A stretch of 64,000 nucleotides of DNA from Candidatus Heimdallarchaeota archaeon (GTDB taxonomy: Archaea > Asgardarchaeota > Heimdallarchaeia > Hodarchaeales > Hodarchaeaceae). The stretch lies in NCBI GenBank assembly GCA_011364965.1, contig RDOB01000007.1:62001-126000 (forward strand), in the 5' to 3' direction. Every line of letters starts with the position of its first letter. Positions within the stretch are counted from its first letter, which is position 1. Position numbers and translations under genes: made by a program. Under the pieces are notes generated by a model that saw only the letters and a list, made by a program, of their open reading frames with translations, was not told the origin of the DNA and made no database searches. Positions 34,689 to 43,497 of this stretch are shown piece by piece.

Positions 34689-35644
34689 ATGATTCAAACC
34701 TAGATAAGCGACATATCATTAGGATAAGAGATATGTCAGAGGAGTTTATCCAGACTATTATAGATGAGACTTATCAAATAAAAAACCATCCAAATGATTT
34801 TAATGACGTGTTAAAAGGAAAGATTTTAGCTCTTGCATTCTGGGAGCCAAGTACTCGGACACGATTATCTTTTGAAAGTGCAATGCTTAGACTTGGGGGA
34901 CAAACCATGGGTTTCAGTAGTCAATCTGGAACCTCTATTGAAAAGGGAGAATCCCTATCTGACACAATTACTATGTTAGCAAGTTATGCTCATTGTATCG
35001 TCCTTAGGCATCCCAAACGCGGATCTGGTGTTCTTGCTGCAAAAGTTGCGGATAAATATGGAGTTCCAGTTATTTCCGGAGGTTCAGGAAGTCAAGAACA
35101 TCCAACTCAAGCATTATTAGATATTTTTACAATCCATGAGTATCATAAACGACTCAGTGGTTTGAAATTGGGAATTATGGGTGATCTACGTTATAGTCGC
35201 ACTATCTCTTCTCTTCTCTATGGACTCAGTAAATTTGGCAAGAATGAGATTTATTCGATTTCTCACCCTTCATTGGGTCTTCAAGAGGAGTTATTGTTTG
35301 ATTTGAGTGAAACCCAACTTGAAATAACAACTTCAGCGTCATTAACAGATGTCATTGCAGATTTAGATGTTCTGTATGTAACTCGGCTTCAAAAAGAGCG
35401 TTTTCCTGATCCAATGTTATATAATAAGGTTAAAGGGGCATATCAGGTTCAACTGGAGATGATTAGATTAGCAAAGGATGATTTAATTATCATGCATCCT
35501 TTACCGCGGGTAGATGAAATTCCTTATGGAGTAGATCGATTACCACAAGCCAAATATTTTGAACAAGCTAAAAATGGTGTGTACACTCGAATGGCACTAT
35601 TAAAAAGGATAATTACTGACTCAAAACAAAAAGCAAGAGGCTAA
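34685..35644 (+). CDS. pyrB: Aspartate carbamoyltransferase catalytic subunit
   Basis: Transfers carbamoyl phosphate to aspartate, the first committed step of pyrimidine synthesis. Family motifs are EPSTRTRLSFESAM (carbamoyl-phosphate loop), HPTQALLDIFTIHEY, GDLRYSR and HPLPRVDEIP. I set the start at GTG 34685 because AGGAG sits 7 bases before it and it overlaps the pyrG stop by four bases; a longer frame from ATG 34658 would add a basic tail inside pyrG. The result is 319 residues, close to the usual 305-310. The regulatory subunit follows directly. Confidence 0.94.
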   Translation: MNDSNLDKRHIIRIRDMSEEFIQTIIDETYQIKNHPNDFNDVLKGKILALAFWEPSTRTRLSFESAMLRLGGQTMGFSSQSGTSIEKGESLSDTITMLASYAHCIVLRHPKRGSGVLAAKVADKYGVPVISGGSGSQEHPTQALLDIFTIHEYHKRLSGLKLGIMGDLRYSRTISSLLYGLSKFGKNEIYSISHPSLGLQEELLFDLSETQLEITTSASLTDVIADLDVLYVTRLQKERFPDPMLYNKVKGAYQVQLEMIRLAKDDLIIMHPLPRVDEIPYGVDRLPQAKYFEQAKNGVYTRMALLKRIITDSKQKARG

Positions 35645-36154
35645 ATGCTTATGGAAGAATTAAAAACCAATGAAAAACAACTTATCGTTAAAAAAATAGA
35701 TAATGGTATTGTTATTGATCATATTCGACCTCCTGGCCGCGCTTTTCACCTTCTGAAGGCATTGAATATAGATGAAAATTATCCACACTCTGTCTTTGTA
35801 GCTATCAATGTTCCTTCAAAGAAATACGGGAGGAAAGATGTCCTAAAAATTAGAAATGTATCAGAAGATCTATTACATCAATCACTAGATGTACTTGGCT
35901 TATTAATAGCAGGAAGCAACATTGTTTATATCGAGAATTATGAAGTTGTGAAGAAAGAAAAAATCAAAGCGCCTGAAAGAGCTATTGGATTAATGAGTTG
36001 CCCTGGGATCAGCTGTATTACTAATTTAAGAGAAGATGTAGAGACTGACTTCATAATTCTTCCCATTCAAGAAAGTCTAGAAGGATTGAAGCTACGATGT
36101 ACATATTGTGATAAAATTTTCAATGTCCAAGAGCATATATCTTTACTCCTCTGA
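35645..36154 (+). CDS. pyrI: Aspartate carbamoyltransferase regulatory subunit
   Basis: The allosteric partner of PyrB, binding CTP/ATP and a zinc. The N-terminal nucleotide domain starts near IDNGIVIDHI, with GRAFHLLKAL. The zinc site is C-x4-C at CPGISC and C-x2-C at CTYC, in the expected C-terminal domain. Length 169 is slightly longer than the 153-155 of bacterial PyrI, mostly at the N-terminus. Start and the PyrB stop are adjacent (no gap), so expression is coupled. Confidence 0.93.
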   Translation: MLMEELKTNEKQLIVKKIDNGIVIDHIRPPGRAFHLLKALNIDENYPHSVFVAINVPSKKYGRKDVLKIRNVSEDLLHQSLDVLGLLIAGSNIVYIENYEVVKKEKIKAPERAIGLMSCPGISCITNLREDVETDFIILPIQESLEGLKLRCTYCDKIFNVQEHISLLL

Positions 36155-36167
36155 CTGAGAAAGAACA

Positions 36168-37112
36168 ATGAGCTCACTTAAAATAGCCATTGGAAGCATC
36201 TTGCTAAGAAATCCGTTGATTCTCACAGCTGGAATTCTTGGAACAACTTTTTCAAGTTTAAATCGGTGTTATGCTGCTGGATTTGGCGCGGTTACAACTA
36301 AATCTATAGGAATAGAACCAAGAGAGGGATATGCAAATCCATCAGTCATTTATATACCTGAGATTGATTCAATTATCAATGCAGTAGGATTAGCTAATCC
36401 CGGATATATTACTTACGGGCAGGAATTGAAAAAAATTGATTCTGAAGTGAAGTACATAATGTCAATTTTCGGATCAACCCCTGATGAATTTCAATTAATC
36501 ATTAAATATATTCAATCACGAAATTTAGTCAATCCACCTAAAGCATTTGAACTTAATCTAAGCTGTCCTCATGCAACCAAAGGAGGTATCTCTGTTGGAA
36601 CAGATCCTGAAATTGTATATGAAATTGTCAAAGGAGCAACATCAGTAAGTAGAATACCAATATGGATTAAATTAACACCCAATATAACCGATATAAAATC
36701 AATCGCAGACGCAGGGGTTAGGGGTGGAGCAACTGGCATTGTAGCAATTAATACAGTAAAAGCAATGTTAATCGATATTACAACAAAAAAGCCGATCTTG
36801 GCTAATATTCGTGGTGGATTGTCTGGACGAGCAATTAAACCAATAGGAATTCACGCAATTTATGATTTATATGAATATCTAGGAGCTAAAACACCTCTTA
36901 TTGGAACTGGAGGAATATGGAACTGGCAAGACATCATTGAATATATTCTTGCAGGTGCAACAGCTGTAGGAATGGGTTCCTTGCTTTTTAACTATAATAA
37001 TTTAGAGTTGAGTGTAAATAAGCTCATTACGGGGATAAAGAAATATCTCGAGACTCAAGACATGTCCATTTCAGAAATTAGGGGGCTTGCGCATGAACAC
37101 GCACAAATTTGA
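36168..37112 (+). CDS. pyrD: Dihydroorotate dehydrogenase, class 1B catalytic subunit
   Basis: Oxidises dihydroorotate to orotate with FMN. The catalytic Cys lies in ELNLSCPHATKGG (about residue 131), which marks class 1B rather than class 2 (Ser). The FMN-binding stretches IWIKLTPN, NTVKAM, RGGLSGRAIKPI and LIGTGGIWNWQD are in order. Length 314 fits. The next gene is PyrK and overlaps by 26 bases, as expected for the NAD-dependent PyrDB-PyrK pair, so electrons go to NAD through FAD and an iron-sulfur cluster. Confidence 0.94.
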   Translation: MSSLKIAIGSILLRNPLILTAGILGTTFSSLNRCYAAGFGAVTTKSIGIEPREGYANPSVIYIPEIDSIINAVGLANPGYITYGQELKKIDSEVKYIMSIFGSTPDEFQLIIKYIQSRNLVNPPKAFELNLSCPHATKGGISVGTDPEIVYEIVKGATSVSRIPIWIKLTPNITDIKSIADAGVRGGATGIVAINTVKAMLIDITTKKPILANIRGGLSGRAIKPIGIHAIYDLYEYLGAKTPLIGTGGIWNWQDIIEYILAGATAVGMGSLLFNYNNLELSVNKLITGIKKYLETQDMSISEIRGLAHEHAQI

Positions 37113-37938
37113 TCTACCTCTTGTATTACCCGTTGCTTTTCTAAAATTTGAGACTAAAACTCAAGCAACAATTACTCTTGAAGTGGTAATCCCAAAGCAG
37201 TACTCTCTTTCTATTCAACCTGGGCAATATTTTATGCTCTGGTTACCCCAGATAGACGAAATTCCAATTTCAGTAAGCAATTTTGAGAAGAATCGACTTG
37301 CATTCACAATCTGTTCCAAAGGATACACCTCAAAACAAATGATGACTATGCAAAAGGGTGATTTATTAGGATTACGAGGACCTTTTGGGAAGGGATTTGA
37401 AATCCATCCCGAAAATGTAGCTATTATCGTCGCAGGAGGAATGGGGATCACACCACTTCGGTACTTGATCTATAATTTATTGAAGATAAAAACTAAGCAA
37501 ATCATTTTGCTGCAAGGGGCAAAAACTGCATCTGAATTATATTTTCAGGAAGAATTAAAATATCTCGATATTAAGACGTTTTTCTATACTGATGATGGAT
37601 CCTATGGACAGAAAGGATTTCCTACACAGAAGTTGCTAGCTCTATTAAATAACACTCAAAATCACAACGAACTAGCACTATATGGTTGCGGCCCAGAAAT
37701 CATGCTGAAACAGATCCTAGAAATCGCTAAAACTAATCATATACAGCATCAAGTCCAACTAAGTTTGGCGGATAGATATATCAGATGTGGATATGGAATC
37801 TGTGGATCTTGTTATCTGGACGATATTGGTTTGAGTGTATGTCATGATGGGCCAGTATTTCGTGGTGATATCCTTGAACAAATTAAAGATTTTGGGAACT
37901 TTGGCCGAAAAGCTGATGGATCAAAATATAAACTTTAG
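37087..37938 (+). CDS. pyrK: Dihydroorotate dehydrogenase electron-transfer subunit
   Basis: Carries electrons from PyrD to NAD. A ferredoxin-reductase-like FAD domain (QPGQYFMLWLPQIDEIPISV, seen in two parts) and an NAD domain with GGMGITPLRYL are followed by the [2Fe-2S] cysteines CGYGICGSCYLDDIG and SVCHDGP (four Cys). At 283 residues it is slightly longer than bacterial PyrK (about 250-260). The first ATG lies inside pyrD, giving a 26-base overlap; a later Met is not available before the FAD domain, so the start seems right. Confidence 0.92.
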   Translation: MRMNTHKFDLPLVLPVAFLKFETKTQATITLEVVIPKQYSLSIQPGQYFMLWLPQIDEIPISVSNFEKNRLAFTICSKGYTSKQMMTMQKGDLLGLRGPFGKGFEIHPENVAIIVAGGMGITPLRYLIYNLLKIKTKQIILLQGAKTASELYFQEELKYLDIKTFFYTDDGSYGQKGFPTQKLLALLNNTQNHNELALYGCGPEIMLKQILEIAKTNHIQHQVQLSLADRYIRCGYGICGSCYLDDIGLSVCHDGPVFRGDILEQIKDFGNFGRKADGSKYKL

Positions 37939-37948
37939 GAGATAAGAA

Positions 37949-38725
37949 ATGGACTTTCTTGGACAATTGAATTACAGTAAAAAACAAACAAACAGTCAAA
38001 TTTGCGTTGGACTAGATCTTGCGGAGTATGGGACAAGATCTCATAATACACTAAAAGAAGGAGAAAAGAAATCAGAAAAACTTATTGATTTGGTTGATAA
38101 ACTAGCTCCATACTGTATTGCGTTTAAAATTAATCGCCAATATATTTTAGATATCAGTATGAAAGAAATTCAGGGTATAACAAAACAAATTCATCAACTT
38201 GGAAGGCCAGTGATTATTGATCATAAGATCTCAGATATTGGGTCTACAAATCAACAAGCTATATTTTATTTCCAACGAGAAGGATTTGACGCATTTACTG
38301 CTAGTCCATTTCCTGGAAACGTCAAAGAAATCTGCGAAACAGGACATAAATACGGATTAGCCTCAATAATATTAGTACTTATGTCCAATCCAGAAGCAAT
38401 ATGGATGAAAACCACTCAAACTGCTGAGGGGCTACTGATGTACCAATTCCTTAGTCAAGAAGCAAAAAGGTATGCAGACGGGCTGGTTGTAGGTTCAACG
38501 AACTACATTGAAGAGGATGATTTACGATATATTGCAGATACCAATAAGGGTCAAATAATTTTAACTCCTGGAATCGGCGCTCAGGGAGGAAAATTAAAGC
38601 AAGTCTTAACACTTTTCCAAGATAAAGTGATTTTCAATGTTGGACGAGCTATCATTTATAACGATGATCCTGTAACCTGTTTACAGCAATATAATGATCA
38701 AGTGAATTGCCTCATTGGGAAATAA
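37949..38725 (+). CDS. pyrF: Orotidine-5'-phosphate decarboxylase
   Basis: Decarboxylates OMP to UMP. Catalytic residues are in VIIDHKISDIGST (the D-x-K-x-x-D array), with CVGLD near the N-terminus and GSTN/PGIGAQGG for phosphate binding near the C-terminus. At 258 residues it belongs to the longer (type 2-like) group rather than the about 210-residue archaeal type. AGGAGAT lies 7 bases before the start. It ends two bases before the most likely pyrC start. Confidence 0.93.
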   Translation: MDFLGQLNYSKKQTNSQICVGLDLAEYGTRSHNTLKEGEKKSEKLIDLVDKLAPYCIAFKINRQYILDISMKEIQGITKQIHQLGRPVIIDHKISDIGSTNQQAIFYFQREGFDAFTASPFPGNVKEICETGHKYGLASIILVLMSNPEAIWMKTTQTAEGLLMYQFLSQEAKRYADGLVVGSTNYIEEDDLRYIADTNKGQIILTPGIGAQGGKLKQVLTLFQDKVIFNVGRAIIYNDDPVTCLQQYNDQVNCLIGK

Positions 38726-38726
38726 A

Positions 38727-39965
38727 TTGAGACTTGTAAATGGGAGAATCTGGGTAAAACGAAAATTAATAGAAGGAGACATTGTTATTGACGAAGATCA
38801 GGGTATTATTACGTATCTAGGAAAAGATTCCCATCATATTACCTACGAAGCTCCTTATGATCTTAAAGGCAAAATTGTTGTCCCTAGTTTGATTGATATT
38901 CATTGCCATTTAAGAGACTTTCAAGAGAGTCACAAAGAGACATTTGAAAGCGGAGCGAATGCAGCAGCCGCAGGAGGATACACTCATCTATTCGATATGC
39001 CAAATAAGTTCCCTCCAGTGAATTCAAAGATAATGGTTGAAAAAATCTCTGATAAAATAAAGAAAATCTCTTCATGTATTATTACTCCATATATTCTACT
39101 GAATTCTAAAACTGAACGACCCTTAATTTATGAATATCCCTACATTAAAGCATATATGGGATATACAACAGGAAATTGCCTTACAACGCAAGAAGAGTTA
39201 AAAGAATTTCTTTTGAAATCAAGCACATTTCTTTCTATTCATTGTGAAGATAATGAAACTATAGCGAATAACAAAAAAAGATTTAAAGATTCCTTGGAAA
39301 ACCATTGCGAAATTAGAGGTTCAGAAACCGAGCTGAGATCACTAGAAAAGGTCAAGTGGCTTCTTAATGATTTAAACCTCCAAAAACACCCACATATAGC
39401 CCACGTGACTTTAGAAAAATCAATAAAACTCATATCTAAGCTAAATTTAACATTTGAGGTCACACCACATCATTTATTATTAAATACAGACGATTATAAA
39501 AAATTGGGAATATGGGGGAAGATGAATCCTCCATTACGTCCAAAGGAAGATCAATTGAAGCTTTTAAAACTCTTTTTGGAAGGTTTTATTCCAGTAATCG
39601 CAACAGATCACGCACCTCATACGATGGTAGAAAAGGAGGTACAACAGCTTAGTGGGGTACCAGGATTGGAAACTTCATTATCAACAATACTAAACACACT
39701 TCAACCACTCACCCCCGAGAAAATTAATCTGATTGTAGAAGCATTTTCATTGAATCCCCGCAAATTAATGAATATCAATAGTACTAGTAAACTACAACAA
39801 GGTGAGGTAGCAGATTTAACTATAATTGATCCTAACCTGAAAACCAATGTAAAAGGAGAATTATTACATACTAAATGCAAGTGGAGTCCCTGGGAAGGCC
39901 AAGAATTACAGGGTTGGCCAGTTATGACAATTCATAATGGAATAATAACTCATTCAATTATCTGA
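38727..39965 (+). CDS. pyrC: Dihydroorotase
   Basis: Cyclises N-carbamoyl-aspartate to dihydroorotate using two zinc ions. Ligands are visible: DIHCHLRD (HxH), the carboxylated Lys region KAYMGYTTG, SIHCEDNE, VTPHHLL and ATDHAPH. At 412 residues it is the class I (long) form usual in archaea and Gram-positives. The start is TTG 38727, two codons of choice existing (TTG 38715 would overlap pyrF by 11 bases); the downstream one gives the family-like N-terminus MRLVNGRIWV. It ends eight bases before pyrE. Confidence 0.92.
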   Translation: MRLVNGRIWVKRKLIEGDIVIDEDQGIITYLGKDSHHITYEAPYDLKGKIVVPSLIDIHCHLRDFQESHKETFESGANAAAAGGYTHLFDMPNKFPPVNSKIMVEKISDKIKKISSCIITPYILLNSKTERPLIYEYPYIKAYMGYTTGNCLTTQEELKEFLLKSSTFLSIHCEDNETIANNKKRFKDSLENHCEIRGSETELRSLEKVKWLLNDLNLQKHPHIAHVTLEKSIKLISKLNLTFEVTPHHLLLNTDDYKKLGIWGKMNPPLRPKEDQLKLLKLFLEGFIPVIATDHAPHTMVEKEVQQLSGVPGLETSLSTILNTLQPLTPEKINLIVEAFSLNPRKLMNINSTSKLQQGEVADLTIIDPNLKTNVKGELLHTKCKWSPWEGQELQGWPVMTIHNGIITHSII

Positions 39966-39973
39966 CAAAATAG

Positions 39974-40549
39974 ATGAAAAAAATGAAAAAATTACCAATG
40001 GAACAAAAGAGACGTTTTGTAAACCTCCTAAAAGAAGTTGAAATTATAAAATATGGTAATTTTATCTTAAAAGATGGGTCAGAATCAAGTGTGTACATTG
40101 ATCTGCGTATTCTCCCAAATTTTCCTGCGATTTTTAAGGAAATTATTAAGATAACAGCTCAATATTTCATACAAACGAGATTAGTAGAGACATTTGATGG
40201 AATTATTACCCCTCCCTTAGCAGGAATACCTTTGGGGGTTGCATTAGCCCAAGAACTGAATAAAGCGTTTTATCTAGCAAGAGAAAAACCAAAAAACCAC
40301 GGCCAACGAAAATTAATAGAAGGGGAAATCGCCTCTAAACGTATATTAGTAATAGACGATGTAATTACTTCAGGTAGTAGCAAAATAGGGATTTTTAAGG
40401 CGATAAAAGAACATAATGGACAACTTGTAGGATTATTTGTATTTATAAATCGGATGACTTCCCCTAAAAGATTGGATGAAATATTAAAAGAGTATGGAAT
40501 CCAATTCTTCTCTCTTCTATCTCTAAATGATCTATTGTTACAGGAATAA
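39974..40549 (+). CDS. pyrE: Orotate phosphoribosyltransferase
   Basis: Makes OMP from orotate and PRPP. The PRPP signature is ILVIDDVITSGSSK (about residues 119-132), with the flexible catalytic loop REKPKNHGQRKLIEGEI before it and an ITPPLAGIPLG loop near residue 76. Length 191 is typical. It starts 8 bases after pyrC and closes the operon; a convergent gene follows 10 bases after its stop. The operon therefore contains all steps after carbamoyl phosphate plus CTP synthase, but not carA/carB. Confidence 0.93.
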   Translation: MKKMKKLPMEQKRRFVNLLKEVEIIKYGNFILKDGSESSVYIDLRILPNFPAIFKEIIKITAQYFIQTRLVETFDGIITPPLAGIPLGVALAQELNKAFYLAREKPKNHGQRKLIEGEIASKRILVIDDVITSGSSKIGIFKAIKEHNGQLVGLFVFINRMTSPKRLDEILKEYGIQFFSLLSLNDLLLQE

Positions 40550-40559
40550 ACTTGGTTAT

Positions 40560-41240
40560 TTAATCTAATTTTATTATATTCTTACGATGCACAGTTACGA
40601 ATATTATTCCAGTACAAATTAAGAAAAATGGACTAAATGAGATCGAAACAGAATGATGTGATTGAAGATACTGATAAAATATCAAATCTTCAGTTCCACA
40701 ATATAGAACTTCGAGTTTAACATAACTGCTACTTACTTTGGCAGTTGTATACCATTGCAATTTAGCAGTAAATGTGCAATAAGCATGATTTGCAGCTGCA
40801 AAACTTTCATACGAATCCTCCCATACTTTCCCCTCTGTCATGGAAGTTATGGTTTCAAAATTAAAGGAAGAATTGAATGTTGAATTATCACCAATTTGTT
40901 GCTTAAAACAATAATAAGAGTTTGAATGAATCACATTATCGATATTATATACATAAGTAGCTAAGAAATGAAAAGTAACATTACTTTGGGCTTGGAATTC
41001 CTGAACATCAACAAAAATATACCCTGTTAAATTATAAGGAAATAGATCCAAGATGCCGTGCCATTCGGATACTTTCAGCTCAATACCATCATAATCCGCG
41101 TTATTTAAGTTAAAAGCAAATAAAAAACTTTTTTCTATGGGGTTACGAGCTGAAGGGTAATTCTCGCTGTCACATGGTGATAATAGAAGAATTAAAACAA
41201 ATAAACAACCAATTAATCCTTGAAATGAAACTTGTTTCAA
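40560..41240 (-). CDS. Secreted, membrane-anchored hypothetical protein
   Basis: A 226-residue surface protein. A signal peptide (MKQVSFQGLIGCLFVLILLL) is followed by a beta-rich domain with many Asn-x-Ser/Thr sites (NLTGYI, NVTFHF, NSTFNSS), suggesting N-glycosylation in an exported protein. One C-terminal hydrophobic segment (SISFSPFFLICTGIIFVTV) ends in a basic tail KNIIKLD, an anchor with a cytosolic tail. Four Cys residues may form disulfides. No family recognised. It is convergent with pyrE and precedes the E2 pair operon on the same strand without being part of it. Confidence 0.55.
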   Translation of the reverse strand: MKQVSFQGLIGCLFVLILLLSPCDSENYPSARNPIEKSFLFAFNLNNADYDGIELKVSEWHGILDLFPYNLTGYIFVDVQEFQAQSNVTFHFLATYVYNIDNVIHSNSYYCFKQQIGDNSTFNSSFNFETITSMTEGKVWEDSYESFAAANHAYCTFTAKLQWYTTAKVSSSYVKLEVLYCGTEDLIFYQYLQSHHSVSISFSPFFLICTGIIFVTVHRKNIIKLD

Positions 41241-41357
41241 ACTAATCCATATTATATTAAATATTATAACTTAAAAACCTTAGTAAGTAAGAGTATTCAA
41301 TGAAAAACTGTACTCCCATAATTAAAAGCTAGAAAAAAATTAGTTTCTATACTTATG

Positions 41358-41765
41358 TCAAGCTTCCTCCCATGCCCAAACACCTACTTTTCGCCAACGG
41401 CAATACGCCCAAATCCAGGTTTGAATCATCAGAGCTGCATCGTAAGCAGTGAAAGAGAAATGCCAGTCTTTTTGTGGTCTTAAATAGCAAATTTCAGTAT
41501 GGCCATATTCATCGGTACCATACACATGGTGAGTCTTCGCAGCTATTCGTGGTTTTGTAATCCAGGCCCTAGGAGGAGCGGTAGGATAGTTATGGGGAAA
41601 TTCAATCAAGACATGAAAAGTACCACAGGCAAAGCTTCCAGTAGTGACATATTTCACCTTTACACAGATATTACCGTTTTCTAAACGATAAAAATCATCC
41701 CGAGTTAACCCAGGAAATACTCCTTGTAATTCATGTAGTTCCTGTTCAACTGTACGATCATACAT
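41358..41765 (-). CDS. Bacterial-type E2 (UBC-like) protein B, catalytic Cys93
   Basis: A 135-residue E2-fold protein close to its neighbour. Shared elements: FACGTFHVLIEFPHNYPTAPP (central strands), HHVYG, the catalytic EICYLRPQKDW (Cys93) and the C-terminal helix WIWAYCRWRKVGVWAWEEA. The motif CYLRP-x2-DW and the Trp-rich tail are typical of bacterial E2-like proteins encoded beside E1 and JAB genes, not of eukaryotic E2s. It is the last gene of the operon, 17 bases after E2 A. Both copies keep the Cys, so both may be active, perhaps with different targets. Confidence 0.83.
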   Translation of the reverse strand: MYDRTVEQELHELQGVFPGLTRDDFYRLENGNICVKVKYVTTGSFACGTFHVLIEFPHNYPTAPPRAWITKPRIAAKTHHVYGTDEYGHTEICYLRPQKDWHFSFTAYDAALMIQTWIWAYCRWRKVGVWAWEEA

Positions 41766-41782
41766 TTTGATTCATCCAATTT

Positions 41783-42238
41783 TTATAGAAAATGGTTCCA
41801 GAATCCTGCTTCTGGAAAACCCCAAGAACCCGTTTTTGTCCAGCGACAGTATGTTTTGAGCCAAACCTCAACCATTTTTGCAGTTTCATACGAAGTATAG
41901 GATAAATGCCAGTCTTTTTTGGGACGTAAGTAGCATATGAGGGCATGGCCTTCTTTATCCCATTCATACACATGAGGTGTTTTTTCGGGGATTTTAGGTT
42001 TTTGTACCCAAACCTTAGGAGCATTAATAGGATAATTATATGGGTATTCAATAAGAACGTCAAAATAACCACATGCATATTTACCTGTGGTAATAAAGCT
42101 AATTTGAACGCAGTAATTACCATTTGCCAATTGCTGAAAGTCCTGCTCCTTAACACTGGGAAAAAGCTTTTGCAAGGGTTTCAATTCCCGATCTGAAATT
42201 CTTTGGCGTAATGACAAGTTTGAAGCTCCATAGCTCAT
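41783..42238 (-). CDS. Bacterial-type E2 (UBC-like) protein A, catalytic Cys102
   Basis: A 151-residue E2-fold protein, a tandem paralogue of the next gene. It has YACGYFDVLIEYPYNYPINAP, HVYEWDKEGHALICYLRPKKDW with Cys102, and WLKTYCRWTKTGSWGFPEA. The start codon overlaps the E1 stop (TAATG), so translation is coupled. Relative to the E2 at 10.9 kb it lacks HPN and the DPLN tail, and the family is different. Which modifier it carries is unknown, as no Ubl gene is adjacent. Confidence 0.85.
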   Translation of the reverse strand: MSYGASNLSLRQRISDRELKPLQKLFPSVKEQDFQQLANGNYCVQISFITTGKYACGYFDVLIEYPYNYPINAPKVWVQKPKIPEKTPHVYEWDKEGHALICYLRPKKDWHLSYTSYETAKMVEVWLKTYCRWTKTGSWGFPEAGFWNHFL

Positions 42239-43497
42239 TAATCAGGATTGTTAATATCTGAAGAGAAATTAGGAACTGACGATGTGCTGTGAAAAGGACA
42301 GGTAGGATCAGTGGTCAAATCCTCATAATAATAAAGCTCAAGACCATCATACTTAATGGCAGTTTGATCTGAAGTTTTGATAGTACGATTATACCACATA
42401 TAGAAGTTGTAAGGAAAATGATACAATCCATGGGGAATTCCTGTTAAAAGTAAATCCAAACAGAATTTTGCTAATAGTAAGGTTAAGTTATCCACATCTA
42501 ATCCCAATCCTGGTTGGGCAAGCTGTTCTTGCAAAGTGCGGTCGTATGTAATTTTGTGTTCTAATTCGATAGTGGTCGGTATAGAGCTAGAACCAGTCTC
42601 AGGTTTGGCATAGACACAATGATAACAATAATCTCCTTTCCGCGGGTCAACCTTAAACATTAAACCTCCTTTTACTCCAGCAAATGTTCCTGCATATACT
42701 AGGGGAATGGCTAATTGATTGGTATGAACGAAATCATTGATCGCATAATTGACATCGTGCTCTCCAGAAACAGCAGCGATTAAATCTATTCCTTGGAGTG
42801 ACTCAAGGAAGAAATCAAAGTCTTTTTTGGTATGTAAAACGAACTTCTGTTCTATAGTTTCAATTTGAACATCAGGAATTCGAGCTAGGATATAATCTTT
42901 CACTGCTCGAGTTTTAAAGCGACCAAGTTGGGACAGATCGCAAATATGACGAATAATATTGTGAGTCTCAAGCAAATCGTCGTCGATAAAGATAAAGTTT
43001 TTCACTCCAGACTTAGCAAGATATAATGCTAAAAGCGATCCTCCAGACCCCATACCAATGATAGCTACTTTTTTCTTCTTCAACTCTCCTAAGGGTGTTT
43101 CTTTTTGATCAATTCGGACAAATAAGCGATCTAAATTCACAAATTCGAATTCAACTTCAGTATTACCTTCTGAGAGATAAAACCTGAATTTAAGATTGAT
43201 AAAATCTTTAGTACTAGTTGCATGAAGAAAAGGAAAATTAAAAATCGATTGAAGCTTAGAAACATCAAGAGGAGAGTCCTCTAAAGTTAAGACACCGATC
43301 GATTGGGGAGATTGGACAGTAGTCAAGCCAGTAACATGATAGAGAGTATAATCATCAAAATATCGGCCAGAAAGCCACAATGTTGAACTTTTAGCAATCT
43401 GTTTTCTTTTAACTTGATAATCATGTTTAAATGACGGATAAACTAGAATTTTAAGAGGTTTAGCAAAGGTCAATTCAACCCCTCCATTATTTTCCAT
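42238..43497 (-). CDS. ThiF/E1-like activating enzyme with N-terminal domain
   Basis: A 419-residue E1-like enzyme. The first 135 residues form a separate beta-rich domain of unknown function. The adenylation domain has AIIGMGSGGSLLALYLAKSG (148-153 glycine loop), FIDDDLLETHNIIRH with the ATP-contacting Asn-x2-Arg, GRFKTRAVKDYI, and a half zinc motif CYHC near residue 288. A catalytic Cys is not obvious. This form matches E1s of bacterial E1-E2-JAB gene clusters rather than the eukaryotic-like E1 at 16.9 kb. It overlaps the JAB gene by 28 bases and E2 A by one base. Confidence 0.87.
   Translation of the reverse strand: MENNGGVELTFAKPLKILVYPSFKHDYQVKRKQIAKSSTLWLSGRYFDDYTLYHVTGLTTVQSPQSIGVLTLEDSPLDVSKLQSIFNFPFLHATSTKDFINLKFRFYLSEGNTEVEFEFVNLDRLFVRIDQKETPLGELKKKKVAIIGMGSGGSLLALYLAKSGVKNFIFIDDDLLETHNIIRHICDLSQLGRFKTRAVKDYILARIPDVQIETIEQKFVLHTKKDFDFFLESLQGIDLIAAVSGEHDVNYAINDFVHTNQLAIPLVYAGTFAGVKGGLMFKVDPRKGDYCYHCVYAKPETGSSSIPTTIELEHKITYDRTLQEQLAQPGLGLDVDNLTLLLAKFCLDLLLTGIPHGLYHFPYNFYMWYNRTIKTSDQTAIKYDGLELYYYEDLTTDPTCPFHSTSSVPNFSSDINNPD

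Noticed and set aside
40560-41240. Secreted protein as part of the JAB-E1-E2-E2 operon
   Set aside because: It lies 117 bases after the last E2 with a signal peptide and no sign of shared function, so it is listed separately.
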